The notes: generated by a model not told the origin, from the letters alone. A stretch of 64,000 bases of DNA from Meghimatium bilineatum (GCA_034231615.1 CM067315.1:29118133-29182132), one strand, 5' to 3'. Shown: positions 1-11,115, counted from the first letter of the stretch. Translations and numbers: made by a program.

Positions 1-59
1 CCGATGGTTAACTAAATAGGAAACTATAAAATTCAATCTTCATACCAATATTGTGTTAT

Positions 60-480
60 CAATGTCAGACATGGACACTAACTAACAACACAAAAAGAAA
101 GCTTACGTGTAAAATGAGATGTCTAAGAAAGGCAGAAAACAGAAGAAGAGATCATGTGGAATGAAGAGATTACAAGAAATGGGTACGCCCAAGAAATGCT
201 GCAACAACATCTGTGGTCAAATATATTGAAAAAACAGACTGAGATCGTTTGGCTACCTGAGAATCAATCCTTATTGGACAGCGGCAAGAGCATACAACAT
301 AAATATGGAAACAGCAAGATACAGAACAGAGGAAGACCAATATGAATGTAGATTGAAGGAGTTACAAACATTCTGAGACATCAAAATATTACTGCATATA
401 AGCGATCACATGTGCTGGAGCTTGAAAACCAATCGTAATTCCTACTACGTCTTACAGCAAAAGCATAGAAAATACAATAT
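60..480 (+). mobile_element. RTE-like LINE, 3' ORF2 fragment
   Basis: Conceptual translation across frames gives remnants of the C-terminal region that follows reverse transcriptase in RTE-like LINEs. These include a basic KKGRKQKKR stretch, a segment like MRMNPYWTAARAYN, and a tail resembling the copies at 51.0-51.6 kb and 14.7 kb. It is broken by several frameshifts. The NPYWTAARAYN-coding segment occurs once here but is the repeat unit of the array at 50.3 kb. Confidence 0.6.
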
Positions 481-1955
481 ATATATAGAAAGATAATAGC
501 AGTAATAGATAATAATTAATAAAGAAATCTGCATATTGACAATACGAGTGCTAAATTGGCATTTCAACACATACTATTCCCCACGTACACGGTTTTACTG
601 AAGTCGGCAGTCTTCCACCAATTAAATTTGTGGAAATAAATAAACGCAGAAAAACACGTTATAATTTCAGTTGTTACTAATTCTACTTACCAAATTTAGA
701 TGATGTTGAAGTCTTGAAGTGCAACTGTGGACTAACTATATCCTTCTTGTAAAGCAGCGAATGAAATGTATTAAATCGATGTCACTTCTATCCCACGATA
801 TGGCACGTGTAGCCAGCTACAGATCTGTTGTGATAAAGAATCTACAAGTTTCAACTTCTACCAAGTTTTCACAATGGGTATCAAATTATCCTCCGTCAAC
901 AGACATTTTGTTCCCAAAATTTGTGCTAATATTTGCTAGCACTTCACCCACGCGTATTAAACTCTTAGCCAATAGAAACTGGGATTACTTCACTCCACGC
1001 TGCTTAAGTCCCGCCTTACAACTATACATGTCTTCAAAGTTAAAGTTTCTCTGTCAGTCAGTATAAGCCACGCCCAGAACCAGAATGGCATCAATCTGAT
1101 TGAATACGTATTAGATAATATATACACGTGTATGATTAGTTATCTTTGAGATGTGCACTAAGCCGCACGATCTTTCTATTATTTTGTCTAATCATTTATA
1201 TCAACATAGACTTGGCAAACTGTCTAAGTTCATAAATGACACAGATGCACGTGTATTTTGTACAATAGATAATCCAAGCAAGAATCGAAGCATAAGATTT
1301 GCATAATTTAAACTATATTGAACATATAGATCTGCATATTTTAATCAGATCATGCATCTTCTCCACATTCATTATACGAAAGCAAAATGTCTACATATTT
1401 GAATGTGTATCCAAATTTCTTCCGATTTCTCCAGTTGTTTTGGGCCAGAACAAGTACTTCTCCACAACTATGATTATACAGTAAACATTCTTTACCAATT
1501 TGTATTGATTTATATTCATCAAATCATGTACTTTCCCCCACACAGAAGGATGGCCGTAATAGATCTTTAACAACGCCCCCCCCCCCCCCACTTTTCCATT
1601 TTTATTGATTTAGAGCAGCAAATTGCAAACTTTTGTGCACCGTGGACCATTTACGAAGATTTCTTTTCGCATGGGACAGCTAACTCCACCCGAAAATTCT
1701 GCATAATATTGAATTTTTCTAAACATATTACCTTCAAATGCGTTTTTGACAGCTGACACAGCACTGCTCACTTTGATAGGGTTTTGTGTAGTGTAAAATT
1801 GTAAATTAAAAAATAGCATGTAAAATTGTTAGTCATACCTTTATTGAAATGAGTGCATCTCCTGCACCCACAATTGTTTTTCTCGCTGACGTGGACCAAT
1901 TGAAAGTCGAATTCGACCCTTGTTGGTCCACATAGACCGCTTTGAGAACCTATAG
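481..1955. other. No gene recognised
   Basis: AT-rich sequence with short chance ORFs only. It contains a C homopolymer near 1576-1589, followed by a short segment (about 1610-1690) that weakly resembles the SINE bodies found elsewhere in the window. Confidence 0.5.
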
Positions 1956-1959
1956 ATTA

Positions 1960-2090
1960 GATAACGTATCTTCACTACTAGATCCCAACCACAAGTAATT
2001 CTGCATCTGGACCGTTCAGAAAGTAATTGCAAACTATTGAACGTATTTATATTGCCTAGAAAATCACTATAGCCAAAAAATGTTCCAACT
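1960..2090 (+). repeat. SINE family B, body fragment
   Basis: It shares the body motif seen in other copies: a pair of CCGTTCAGAAA and GCAAACT blocks, then TATATTGCCTAGAAAATCAC and TATAGCC. The best match is the copy at 45010-45200. The tRNA-like head is not clearly preserved. Confidence 0.6.
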
Positions 2091-2339
2091 TTACTTCTTC
2101 TCTTCGCTAAAATAAATGTTAGTTTGTAGACTAACCTATATTTTTTTTTCCAAATGTGTATTCAAGTTCCTTCTTCATAACGAATGTTGATATTTAATAG
2201 AATGTAACAATATTTCTTGATTGACATGTGTTCACATTTCTTGTACATGTGTGACAATTGGACAATTAGTTACTACTGAAATGGAGAAAAGAATACTGGT
2301 TCAGGAAAACAAGTTTTACAGAGGAATATTGTTCATGAA

Positions 2340-2620
2340 TTTTTCTTCCTTTTTTGTGTTCGTTCTCATACTCCTATAACTTAGCAGGATTTAATCAGGA
2401 TAATGCAGTGCGCTGTGTCATGGTTTACAGCATAGGTGTTATGTATGCGTCTATCGGGTTGCCACATCCGACTTCAGTATAGAACTTTGATCGTTGTGGG
2501 ATGGGACAGCCAAATCCACCCCAAAACCGCATCAGTTCCCTCTTACGACATTCATGGAAGGTAAACAGTGTTGCTAATTTCTATTCCCCTGTCGGTTGCT
2601 AACAACACACGAGCTATTTC
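2340..2620 (-). repeat. SINE-like family A, near full length
   Basis: On the plus strand it runs from a TTCTTCC-rich end through GTTCGTTCTCATACTCC, CTGTGTCATGGTTTACAGC, CCACATCCGACTTCAG and GATGGGACAGCCAA to CTCTTACGACATTCATGG and ACAACACACG. The (GAA)n-type tail of related copies places the sense strand on minus. It is about 280 bp, diverged from the copies at 3795 and 47800. Confidence 0.65.
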
Positions 2621-3275
2621 TATAAATGAACACTGTGATATCTGCAGAGTCAATGGTATTTGGGTAGTTGATGGAGCGTGATACAACACAGATCAGCACA
2701 CAATAGAATATAATTACCTAAACATGGTGCTACTACCTAAATATGGACATCATTATTCCAAATTAGTAGTAAACCCAACGATGCGTGTGAGACGGTGTAA
2801 ACTGTATAAAAAGTATTGTGGGAGAGACATCTCAATTGACACCTTCACTATTAACTAAATATTTGTTGACAAGCTTAGACGACTTGGATGATGTAATCAG
2901 TTTTCCTCTACGCACCTTTGCTAAGGTGCATTCCGCCATATCAACAAACTTTGATGACGGAACGTACAGTGAATGACACTAATGCTCATACGCAATTATA
3001 GATTACTTGCAACTTAGCAATCTACATATTTTAAAACAAACATGGCTATTATTTATTGCTGTTCAGTGACCGATATGATAATTGGAGATCCATAAACGAG
3101 TTGATTATGCACTGCATAATCTATCGCTTCTTTAAAATATTCAACAGAAACGTTCCACATTGGTTACTCTTGTCTACTTTGTCGAAGCCGTCAGCAGTAA
3201 AGATATCTGTACAGAAAGTAAACACACCTTTATTCGTTACGTTTTTATTATCGACGTAATTTTCGTTGGTTGTCC
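2621..3275. other. No gene recognised
   Basis: AT-rich, with no repeat or coding sequence that I can identify. Confidence 0.4.
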
Positions 3276-3279
3276 GGAT

Positions 3280-3412
3280 CTGCGGCGGCGTGGTTAAGAA
3301 CGCGTCTACGAGGGCATATGTACCGGATTCGAATCCCGCCTCAGGAACGTGTTCGTCTGGGCCTTCAAGAAGCAATTGCAAACTACTACTGCCCAACGTA
3401 ATTATATTGCCT
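3280..3412 (+). repeat. tRNA-headed SINE (family B)
   Basis: The head reads like a degenerate tRNA. An A-box-like TGGTTAAGAACG is followed by a B-box-like GGATTCGAATCCC about 40 bases on. The body motif GCAATTGCAAACTACT follows, with a TATATTGCCTA block. It lacks an anticodon arm good enough to be a functional tRNA gene and continues into SINE body, so it is a pol III retroposon. Confidence 0.75.
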
Positions 3413-3582
3413 ACCACCGAAGACAGATGTGCATAGACAATGATGCAAATAAACGGCGATACAATGCATTTCCATTCTCTGGACTGCATTCCTCTGGAAA
3501 TCTAATAGGACCATGGTCCTGCTACAATACAGTTTCAGTGGGAATTTAAAACTGTACGCTGAAGAAGAAGAAAACTATTGCC
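3413..3582 (+). repeat. SINE-like subfamily A'
   Basis: It has the diagnostic blocks CCGAAGACAGATGTG, AACGGCGATACAATGC, TTCTCTGGACT and the CCATGG palindrome AGGACCATGGTCCT, and ends with GCTGAAGAAGAAGAAAA, a retroposon-like (GAA)n tail. It abuts the family B SINE on its left with no spacer. Confidence 0.7.
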
Positions 3583-3794
3583 TTGAAAAACTACCTACAA
3601 TAAGATGCCCTGAGGTTGGCTACGTCCTGAAAAGTATATTTTTCGTTGGTCATCATTTACATATGTGGAGTCCTTGCCAAATAAAGGCAAGGCTGACCAA
3701 CGAAATTCACGGAAATATAACAAATCAGTCTTTCAGGTCATGTTTGCTGTCTGTACACATGTTTTTACTGGGTCCGTTCATGGTGTGGTGGTCT

Positions 3795-4065
3795 TCTGTG
3801 TTCATTCTCAAACTCCTGCAGATTAGAAAGCTGTAGTCGGAGAACGTTATGCGATGTGTCATTTTTTACATCATTGCTGCGATATCTGTGCATTTCGGCC
3901 TGACACATCCGACATCAGCATGACTTTGGTTCTCTGACCCTATATGGGATGGGACAGCCAACTCCATCTCATAACCTCCTTAGTCGCCTCTTACAGCATG
4001 CAAGGAAGGTAAACACTTATGCTATTCTTTACTCCTCTGTCAGTCCACGACAACGCACGTGGTGG
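3795..4065 (-). repeat. SINE-like family A, near full length
   Basis: One of the best-preserved family A copies. Blocks in plus-strand order are GTTCATTCTCAAACTCCTGC, GCTGCGATATCTGTGC, CTGACACATCCGAC, GATGGGACAGCCAACTCCAT, TTAGTCGCCTCTTACAGCATG and CACGACAACGCACG. It closely matches the copy at 47800-48085. Confidence 0.75.
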
Positions 4066-4319
4066 TCAAACGCAACTCAAGCATATCTTCGTTAAGCTTC
4101 CCCTTTCCCCGTCCAATGTTTAATTGTTCCGTTTTACTTTAAGAAAAGATTTGGAAAACTGGTTTTGCTGTATTGCTACTGGTGTTATGATGTTTCATGT
4201 CTCAACCCGAGAGACGCAAATCATTGACATTGTTTTGTTATATTTCTTTCTTGACAATTTCTCTTATGACAAAAAGGCCGTGACAGCCAAAATACGACGT
4301 ATTTTTATATGCAAAATTC

Positions 4320-4590
4320 TAACGTTTATTATATATTGTATGTATTCAATTATATGTTATAAAATAAGTTAAGTGTAATCAATTATATCTTATAAAATCA
4401 GTTATATGTTTTCAATTACATGTTATAAAATAAGTTGCATGTATTCAATTATGTTATAAAATTTTTACATGTAGTCAATTATATGTTATTATATAATTAT
4501 AATAGCATAAATTGACTGTACAGTATATCATGTTGCTTCAATAGTTATATGTATTCAATTATATGTTATAAAGTCAGTTATATTTATAGG
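4320..4590. repeat. AT-rich tandem repeat, about 30-bp unit
   Basis: Imperfect repeats of GTATTCAATTATATGTTATA with AAA-rich spacers, about seven or eight copies. It adjoins an ORF (4124-4372) that is not supported as a gene. Confidence 0.6.
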
Positions 4591-4829
4591 TTGCAAATTG
4601 AATCTTACGTTTTCTTATACAATAAATATATTTCTAATATTTTTTGTAATATTTAAAAATTGAATAACAAAAGTAAAGTTTGAATCGTCCGTGTGTTGAT
4701 GGCAGCCTGACTGAGAAGCACATAATCGTGATACTGTCACCTGCTATGTATGTCGTAGGACCGACTGTTGTAAGAGAGATTTGGGATTGATCTTGATTAT
4801 GCCATCCCATTGAGAGTCAAATGACCCGT

Positions 4830-4990
4830 AAGCCACGCTAAAGTACAATGGGTCGAGCCGAGAGGCGCAGATATCGCAGTCAAGTTGTAAAACATGACAC
4901 ACTTCATTTCGTTATCTGGACTACATGCCGATAATCTCCATACGTTTGATAACGAATGTGCAAAACGAAGAGGAAGAAGAAGAAAGCTTC
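4830..4990 (+). repeat. SINE-like family A, 3' part
   Basis: Contains GCAGATATCGCAGTCAAG, AAAACATGACACAC and CTGGACTACATGCCGATAAT, and ends in AAGAGGAAGAAGAAGAAAG. The purine tail supports plus-strand sense. Confidence 0.6.
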
Positions 4991-5424
4991 ATTATTCTTG
5001 CATTCAGGAAATGTAAAATACATGTCAACTACCCGGTACTACTGCACATGATACAATAAGAATAGAAATTGGCTTGTCATTATTTATATTCTTGTGTAAA
5101 CCTTACCCATATACTTCTGTGAAGACTGAATTTGCTATAACACTGTTTTATTACTTTGTAAACAACTAACAAAATTTTGACAAAACTTGTCTCGGAACTT
5201 TTGTTTGCGTAAATAAATGACATCTGAGAGCTTCAATAGTTTACTTATTACATTTCTTTGTCTATTGAGACTGCACAAAGGAGAAAAGTCGCTCCACATT
5301 TTAATTGTTAGGAGAGAATGAAAGAAAAATTGAGCAACTTTTACCACCTCTAAATGAGTGTCAATACTTTTATAGCTTTCAAAATATGTTGTTCATTTTT
5401 GATGTGACATTTTTTTAAACATTT

Positions 5425-5640
5425 ATTTATTCATCTTCTTCTTTCGTTCGCTAATAATGTCTATATCTGTAGTGTTGTTTTCTTGTATAAATTGTACAGT
5501 GTGTTTTCGATTTATATTTTTGTACCTTAAAGTTTAACATTCATAGGTGTATCCGATTGCCAGTATGTGCACCTTAATATGTCACATTTGCGCATTCTTG
5601 AAGGATATGTTCTGAAATCTTTGCTGATGCGCCAATTAAA
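5425..5640 (-). mobile_element. RNase H-type LINE, 3' terminal fragment
   Basis: Homologous along its length to the 3' ends at 31125-31400 and 36720-37010. Shared blocks include TTTCGTTCGC, GTCTATATCTGTA, a 'tgtatgc..gcaa' segment and ATTCTTGAAGGATATG. In the better copies this region encodes the cysteine-bearing C-terminus (KFKIGNT...C...SEHILQ-like). Confidence 0.55.
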
Positions 5641-5903
5641 CATTTTCTTTACATATGGCTGTATAGTCTATTGTCAAGTTCTGAGTTGAAATATGACTTT
5701 CCTGTTAAGTAAATGGTAATCATTACGTGAAGGTAAGTTAGGAGTGAAATTCTTTATAATTCTCATATTTTCCACGAATATTTTCCAATTATTAAATTGA
5801 TTGAAACACTTAATATCATCAATTGAAATTCCGTTTTTAATTATACATTGGGTGGGGGGGGGGGGGTCGGATACTGTACAACTCTTATCGAGTACCTCAT
5901 TAA

Positions 5904-6010
5904 AAACATTGGTAGTTACGCACAGTAGTTTACCATTGCTGTGGTCTCGGTGCACAAAAGTGCCTGCGGCGGAATTTGAACTGGGTACCTTGGCAGCCAT
6001 TGAGCCGAAC
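5904..6010 (-). repeat. tRNA-headed SINE (family B) with 10-bp TSD
   Basis: On the minus strand: A-box-like GGCTCAATGGCTGCC, B-box-like CAGTTCAAATTCCGCC, then AGCAATGGTAAACTACTG. It is flanked by ACCTCATTAA (5894-5903) and ACTTCATTAA (6011-6020), a target-site duplication with one mismatch lying inside repeat D. Confidence 0.65.
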
Positions 6011-6045
6011 ACTTCATTAAGGGTCATCCAAATAAAATAAAATAG

Positions 6046-6325
6046 AAATCGTGCAAGGACTTCAGCTATGACAGTATACGGTTGTGCTTCTTCTGTGGTC
6101 GTGTGTGCCGCGTATGTGTGGGCAGTGACGTTATTATAGCGTAACTATTTCACAACATCAAGGTGATACATAAATGCTGAATCACTCACTGCAACTTCAA
6201 CATGTTCACATATATCTTGTAACTGTATTAGCTATTGATTCAAAGTACAACATCAAATACACAGCCACTTGTCAAAATATTCCATACAATTACAAATCAT
6301 GCTTCCTATTTGTGAACAGCAGTCA
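6046..6325. other. No gene recognised
   Basis: Flank of the 34-bp array. Nothing identifiable. Confidence 0.4.
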
Positions 6326-7065
6326 TACACATCAAATACACCAATACAAATGAAGAACATACACATCAAATACACACATACAAATGAAGAACATACACAT
6401 CAAATACACATATACAAATGAAGAACATACACATCAAATACACCAATACAAATGAAGAACATACACATCAAATACACCAATACAAATGAAGAACATACAC
6501 ATCAAATACACCAATACAAATGAAGAACATACACATCAAATACACACATACAAATGAAGAACATACACATCAAATACACATATACAAATGAAGAACATAC
6601 ACATCAAATACACCAATACAAATGAAGAACATACACATCAAATACACCAATACAAATGAAGAACATACACATCAAATACACCAATACAAATGAAGAACAT
6701 ACACATCACATACACAAATACAAATGAAGAACATACACATCAAATACACAAATACAAATGAAGAACATACACATCAAATACACCAATACAAATGAAGAAC
6801 ATACACATAAAATACACAAATACAAATGAAGAACATACACATAAAATACACCACTACAAATGAAGAACATACACATAAAATACACCAATACAAATGAAGA
6901 ACATACACATAAAATACACCAATACAAATGAAGAACATACACATAAAATACACAAATACACATGAAGAACGTACACATCAAATACACCAATACACACGAA
7001 GAACATACACATCAATTTGCAATGCACATGAAGAACACACGCATCAAATACACCAATACAAATGA
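6326..7065. repeat. 34-bp minisatellite with higher-order structure
   Basis: About 21 copies of a 34-bp unit containing ACATCAAATACACCAATAC and AAATGAAGAACATAC. Variant units (CCAATAC, CACATAC, CATATAC) recur in the order a-b-c-a-a twice, giving a duplicated block of about 170 bp. Because 34 is not a multiple of 3 and the minus strand has no stops, long 'VYVLHLYLCILCVC'-like ORFs appear. They are not genes. Confidence 0.9.
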
Positions 7066-7084
7066 AGAACAAATGGCTGGGCTG

Positions 7085-7350
7085 AAACAAAAAAAACTAA
7101 CTTTTCTTAGAGCCTACATATCCCCAGTTGCAATACATGAAGGCAAGTCGTGGACAATCACCAATACAATGAGAAATAAAATTCCACTCGTTTAAACAGT
7201 ATTACAGAAGAATCATCAGAATACAATGGACGAAATAAATAACCAATAGCATACATTCTGAAAGAATTGAAAGTAAATGAACACTGACTAAACAACAAAG
7301 TTCTCTAAAAAATTACAATATTTTGGCCATATAAATGCGATCGATCGGCA
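7085..7350 (+). mobile_element. RTE-like LINE, 3' ORF2 fragment
   Basis: Encodes EGKSWTITNTMRNKI followed, after a frameshift, by RRIIRIQWTK. This corresponds to the YGCESWTI...YRRMLRIPWT region of other copies. The start TTTTCTTAGAGCCT is shared with the copy at 46255. Confidence 0.65.
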
Positions 7351-7429
7351 GTAGATGACCTGTTGGTGTTGTCTAGAATTATCACGTGACCGGGTAAAGG
7401 CCACAGTTTTGTAAACAATGTCTACCATC
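7351..7429. other. Spacer
   Basis: Short sequence between the RTE fragment and the P-element relic. Nothing identifiable. Confidence 0.3.
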
Positions 7430-9480
7430 ATGAACTAACGTGGGCTATACTGTGCGTTGATTAATCTTGTTTTGTTATGGTATCTTCAAGAAAGTATGTT
7501 TAATTTCTTCTAATTTTGTCATATTAATATATCACACAATAATATACGAGATAGGCAGCCTCTAAAGTGTTGTGTTCCTGGCTGCAAATCTAATTATCGT
7601 GTAACCAAAGTTTATTTGACTGTTTAAATTTCCCTCGGATTGAGCTTATAGACAAGTGGATTAAATGTATCCTACGATAGGATTGGATACCGACTACATC
7701 AAATGTGGTATGTAAATAATATGTGTAAATCATCATCATCATCAGGTGCCATGCCGGGTGGCGTAGGCGGTCATGGCTCTCCACAGCTCTCTGTCCACAT
7801 TATTATGTATCAAAGTCGTTGTTGTTTCTTTGCCGTGCCAGGTTGTCAAACTGTCTAATATTTTCTCACGTTGTCGCCCTCTGTCTCTGGTGCCTTCAAT
7901 CTTGCCTGTTGTGATTATGTTCTCTAAACCTGCCTGTCTCATGAAGTGGCCAAAAAAAGAAGATTGCCTTTTTCTTATATTCTTGATTAAGGTCCGTTTC
8001 GCATTTAACTCTTTTAACACCTCTACATTAGTTTTTCTGGCAGTCCATGGTATTCTCAGCATTCTTCTGTAGAACCACATCTCTGTTGCCTCCAATCTCC
8101 CACTTTCCAGTTTGTTTATTGTCCAAGACTCGCACCCATATGTTAGTATAGGGGTTATATAGCACTGCAGAACTCTCTTTCTCACCTCTAATGACAAGGT
8201 CATATTACACAGTATATTTTTCATTTTTCTGAATGTTGTTTTTGCCTGTCCTATTCTGCATCTTATTTCTGTTGAACTTCTTCCATCTGCTGTTATAATT
8301 GTACCTAGATATTTGAATTGGTGGACCTGTTTTAATACTATATGTGTATATAGCAAGCATTTTCTATCAACTGAACTTATTCATTCAGACAAATTCACAA
8401 ACAAACATCATGGTGTAGAACATGTAGTTCCATGACAAATACCTGCTTTACAAAAGAATGAATACCCAATTGTCTTTCTGGAGTACCATCCTACCTTGCA
8501 ATGTAAAAAAAACCACAGCTTTGTAAAGAACCCGAACAACGTACCGCACAAGTTACTAGTATACATGAACTTTTAGTTAATGAATTGTTGTCTATAGATG
8601 TTATTAAAGATTTTTCAAATCTTTAGTGACCTACAGTCACAGATAGTAGATAAGGGCCTAAATTGAAAGAACAGTTAGGGAAAAAGTGGAGCTATACTGC
8701 TGTTGATGGAACATTAACATGCGTAGTGTTGTTTATAATTGATGTAAAACCAGACTTTGCAGCTTCCATAGTAGTTAGTGTACAAGTAAAGCTTGATATG
8801 ACTTTGCAATTTTTGTCTTATAATGAAAAAAATGAAGATAAACGTCTTAAGTGGATTATAGATAACAAACTAGAGAGATGGTCACAGCTTGAAAATCTTT
8901 GAATTTACTACACTGATTATGAGTTTTCAAAATAAACACAGGAATACCTTCAAGGATTTCATTGGAAAAGCTAAAAATAATTTACACAGTTCTGCCGAAC
9001 AACAAATGTTTCATAATGAAACAGATGCGGAAGTAACTGGGACACAAATCAGATGTTTTGAAGAACAAATGAATTTATTAATTGCTGCAAAATCCAGAAG
9101 TCGCTATAGCAGTAGAATACCGTGTTCTGCTTTTATGTTCTTTATTAAATCTCCATCCTGTTACAGATTTATTAGAAAATCACAAATGTTATGTCTACCC
9201 CAATGAAGCACATAACGAAATTTAATTTCTCAATTAACAGCGCCTGTTAATAATGGTAGTACATCTGAGTACCTGAAATTGAAGCAAAGTCAGCTGACTG
9301 GACTAGAAAAGCTTCTAGCTGTTCAAATGGATGAGATAAACGTTAAATCCTCAATAACCTAATCTGGGGGCAAAAAAAATTGGGAATGCAGATAATTCAA
9401 AACAATCTGCAATCAATGTACCCATATGTAGATACAGGGAGATGAGCCCATAAGATGTTTACCACAACCAAGCCGAAGAA
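7430..9480 (+). mobile_element. P-element-like transposon relic with THAP domain
   Basis: The left part encodes a THAP zinc-finger signature across frames: CCVPGCKSNYR, then ELIDKWIKCI, then DWIPTTSNVVC, and past an inserted LINE the SKHF-type ligand and a VPxQIPALQKNEYP motif like the conserved AVPTIFP segment. Downstream, near 9120-9180, it encodes IPCSAFMFFIKSPSCYRFI. Near 9300-9370 it encodes LLAVQMDEINVKSSIT plus GGK, typical of P-element/THAP9-type transposases (VxLDEIxVKS...GGK). Multiple frameshifts and stops make it a dead DNA transposon. The 3' transposase part is missing or unrecognisable and the ends were not found. Confidence 0.65.
7731..8339 (-). mobile_element. RTE-like LINE tail inserted in the P-element relic
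   Basis: A 204-codon open frame (minus, 8356-7742) covers the region after reverse transcriptase: FKYLGTIITADGRSSTEI, ILTYGCESWTINKLE, EMWFYRRMLRIPWTARKTN, SFFGHFMRQAGLE, then RGRQREKILD and a C-terminal TAYATRHGT. The 3' end is a (ATG)n/(TGA)n microsatellite, seen as ATCATCATCATCATC at 7730-7744. ATATGTGTAAAT (7719-7730) and ATATGTGTATAT (8340-8351) form a 12-bp target-site duplication with one mismatch. It is 5'-truncated and lacks the endonuclease and most of the polymerase. Confidence 0.8.
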
Positions 9481-9654
9481 TTAGCAAGACAAAACGTTTG
9501 GCCTCTGTGAGAGCAGCACTGGCTACGTTGTAAATCTTCGAACACTTGCTGTCTACAGCCGCTATTATCTACATTTTTTAGAACCGCTAAGACAAAAGCC
9601 ACTCATATCAACTTTTTTATACAACATTACTATCACGACTTATAAACATCTTCA

Positions 9655-10205
9655 GTTTGTGTTAATTTTTGTTTCTTTATTTGAAATAATGAAATCTGGG
9701 CCTCCTCGGCGTTTGATAGCTAGTCATGCTTTGGAAATTCTCCAACATACGCTAAGCAATAATTCCGACATTAACTTTGATGACAATGACGTGATGACTA
9801 CAAGCAGTACCAAGCCTAGCACTTTTAATATATCTAAATCTCAACATTGGATATGGAATGAGGTGGACCCATCACCAGAAAAAAAAAACTATAAATGATT
9901 TTAAATTTGATCCAACATGCACATCAGGATTGAAGGCATCTTTAGATTAGTCATCTTCAGCATAAGATTTTCTCAGTCAGCTATAAACAACAGATATCAT
10001 TGATAATCTCGATAATAATAGCAATGCTGCAAGTGTTATGCATTTTGTCAAGTATGTTGATAAGGACCGCAACTGTGTGTATTGCAGAACACCAGGAAAG
10101 AGACTCCTCGTTAAATACATATGCAAAACATGTAGCGACCATCCTTATCTACATCCAAAAACATGCTTTTTTGGAATATCATATGCGGATGTAAATATTC
10201 AGACC
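9655..10205 (+). mobile_element. piggyBac-like remnant, internally deleted
   Basis: The first part encodes an acidic segment (NNSDINFDDNDVMTTSSTKP) and FKFDPTCTSGLKA. About 100 bp later, in another frame, it encodes a cysteine-rich C-terminus: DRNCVYCRTPGKRLLVKYIC, then KTCSD, HPKTCFFG. The C-x2-C...C-x2-C...C spacing resembles the piggyBac C-terminal zinc-binding domain. The catalytic core that should separate the two parts is absent, so this is a deletion derivative. No TTAA-flanked ends were identified. Confidence 0.5.
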
Positions 10206-10227
10206 TTGATATAAAAATATCATAACT

Positions 10228-10272
<45 letters not shown>
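10228..10272. repeat. (TA)n microsatellite
   Basis: Uninterrupted alternating TA of about 44 bases directly after the piggyBac-like remnant. Confidence 0.95.
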
Positions 10273-10274
<2 letters not shown>

Positions 10275-10584
10275 AAGGATATGTACTTAAGTCCTGGATA
10301 ATAAAATGTAAATAATATACAATTTTATGAAACATGCACATTGCAAATCCTAATATATTATTTCAGTAGTTAAAAACTTGTGAAACTTTCCTTGAATGTG
10401 TATATATGGACATTTTTCTACACATTATTAGCTAGTGTATTCGATTATTTTGTAGTAATTAATTATTATTGCAACAAGTCAGTTGCATGCATTCGCATGT
10501 ACGCAAGGGGGTCTTTCGTCGTGACGTCACTTATCGGAAACACTTTACGCAAATGACTTCTATTGTCGAGGGTCACGATATAAA

Positions 10585-10797
10585 ACGACATGACATGGAG
10601 AAATTATCCACTCTGATGATGATATGGCGAAAAAAAAAGAGGAAGAGCTCGTAGAAAATGGACGCGATATATCAAAGACCAACTGAATATGACACTCACA
10701 GAAAAATACAGATTAGGCTCAAGAGTGGCAGAAGCTTTGAGAGGATATGATGACTGCTACATCCTGTCCAGTGTATGGTACATGATGATGATGAATC
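10585..10797 (+). mobile_element. RTE-like LINE, C-terminal tail
   Basis: One frame reads KKRGRARRKWTRYIKDQLN, MTLTEKYRLGS and LRGYDDCYIL, matching the RGRxRxxWxDNIK...W..MV tail of RTE-like ORF2. It ends in a TGATGATGATGA tail, the 3' signature shared with other copies here. Confidence 0.65.
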
Positions 10798-10929
10798 ATC
10801 ACTCGTGGGCGATATTTTGAACAGATATGAATGACGAATTATGTGTTATTTCCTTTATGTATTCAGAATTACAAAAAATTCAAACATATCAACAAATATT
10901 CATTGGAACAATTAAAATTATCTAGAGTT
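10798..10929. other. No gene recognised
   Basis: AT-rich spacer. Confidence 0.3.
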
Positions 10930-11115
10930 GGACCCGTTGTGCAATCTTTTGTTATAATATTGAAAAGGTAAATTATAGTAAAAATTGCGGAAATTAAAAT
11001 CCCAGTCATTTTTGCATACTTCAAAAACTCGACACCACTGAAATTTAAGGATTAAAAAAGAGGACATGTCCTAGGGAAAGAGGACATATCCGGGAAAAAG
11101 ATGACCCATATTTGG
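10930..11115. repeat. Dispersed repeat E (copy 1)
   Basis: Shares TTTTTGCATACTTCAAAAAC, TTTAAGGATTAAAA and repeated GAGGACAT-type blocks with 39540-39692. The AAAGAGGAC...CCAT ending resembles ends of some DNA transposon MITEs, but no TIR pair was proven. Confidence 0.5.

Larger units (their letters stand above)
5165..6045. repeat. Dispersed repeat D with two nested insertions
   Basis: Matches repeat D at 39040-39450 at both ends. The left end shares TTGAGACTGCACAAAGGAGA and GAGCAACTTTTA. The right end shares TTCCACGAATATTTTCC, a TCAATTGAAATT block, a TACCTCATTAA block and GGGTCATCCAA. The middle is interrupted by a LINE 3' end (5425-5640) and, near the right end, by a SINE (5904-6010). The coding nature of repeat D is unknown. 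Confidence 0.5.

Noticed and set aside
719-1066. 115-codon ORF as a gene
   Set aside because: No recognised domain, no splice context, no similarity within the window, and the expected chance length for AT-rich DNA is not greatly exceeded.
3280-3345. Functional tRNA gene
   Set aside because: A/B boxes are present but the sequence continues as a SINE body shared by other copies, without acceptor-stem pairing.
3121-3836. Overlapping ORFs of 107-122 codons
   Set aside because: They are readings of SINE B, A' and A copies.
6326-7065. CRISPR-like array
   Set aside because: Units are contiguous with no unique spacers, and the genome is eukaryotic.
6706-7090. ORFs of 78-94 codons reading VYVLHLYLCILCVC repeats
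   Set aside because: They are stop-free readings of the 34-bp array in rotating frames, with no gene signal.
7742-8356. 204-codon ORF as a host protein
   Set aside because: It is the post-reverse-transcriptase part of an RTE-like LINE, with a 3' microsatellite and TSD.
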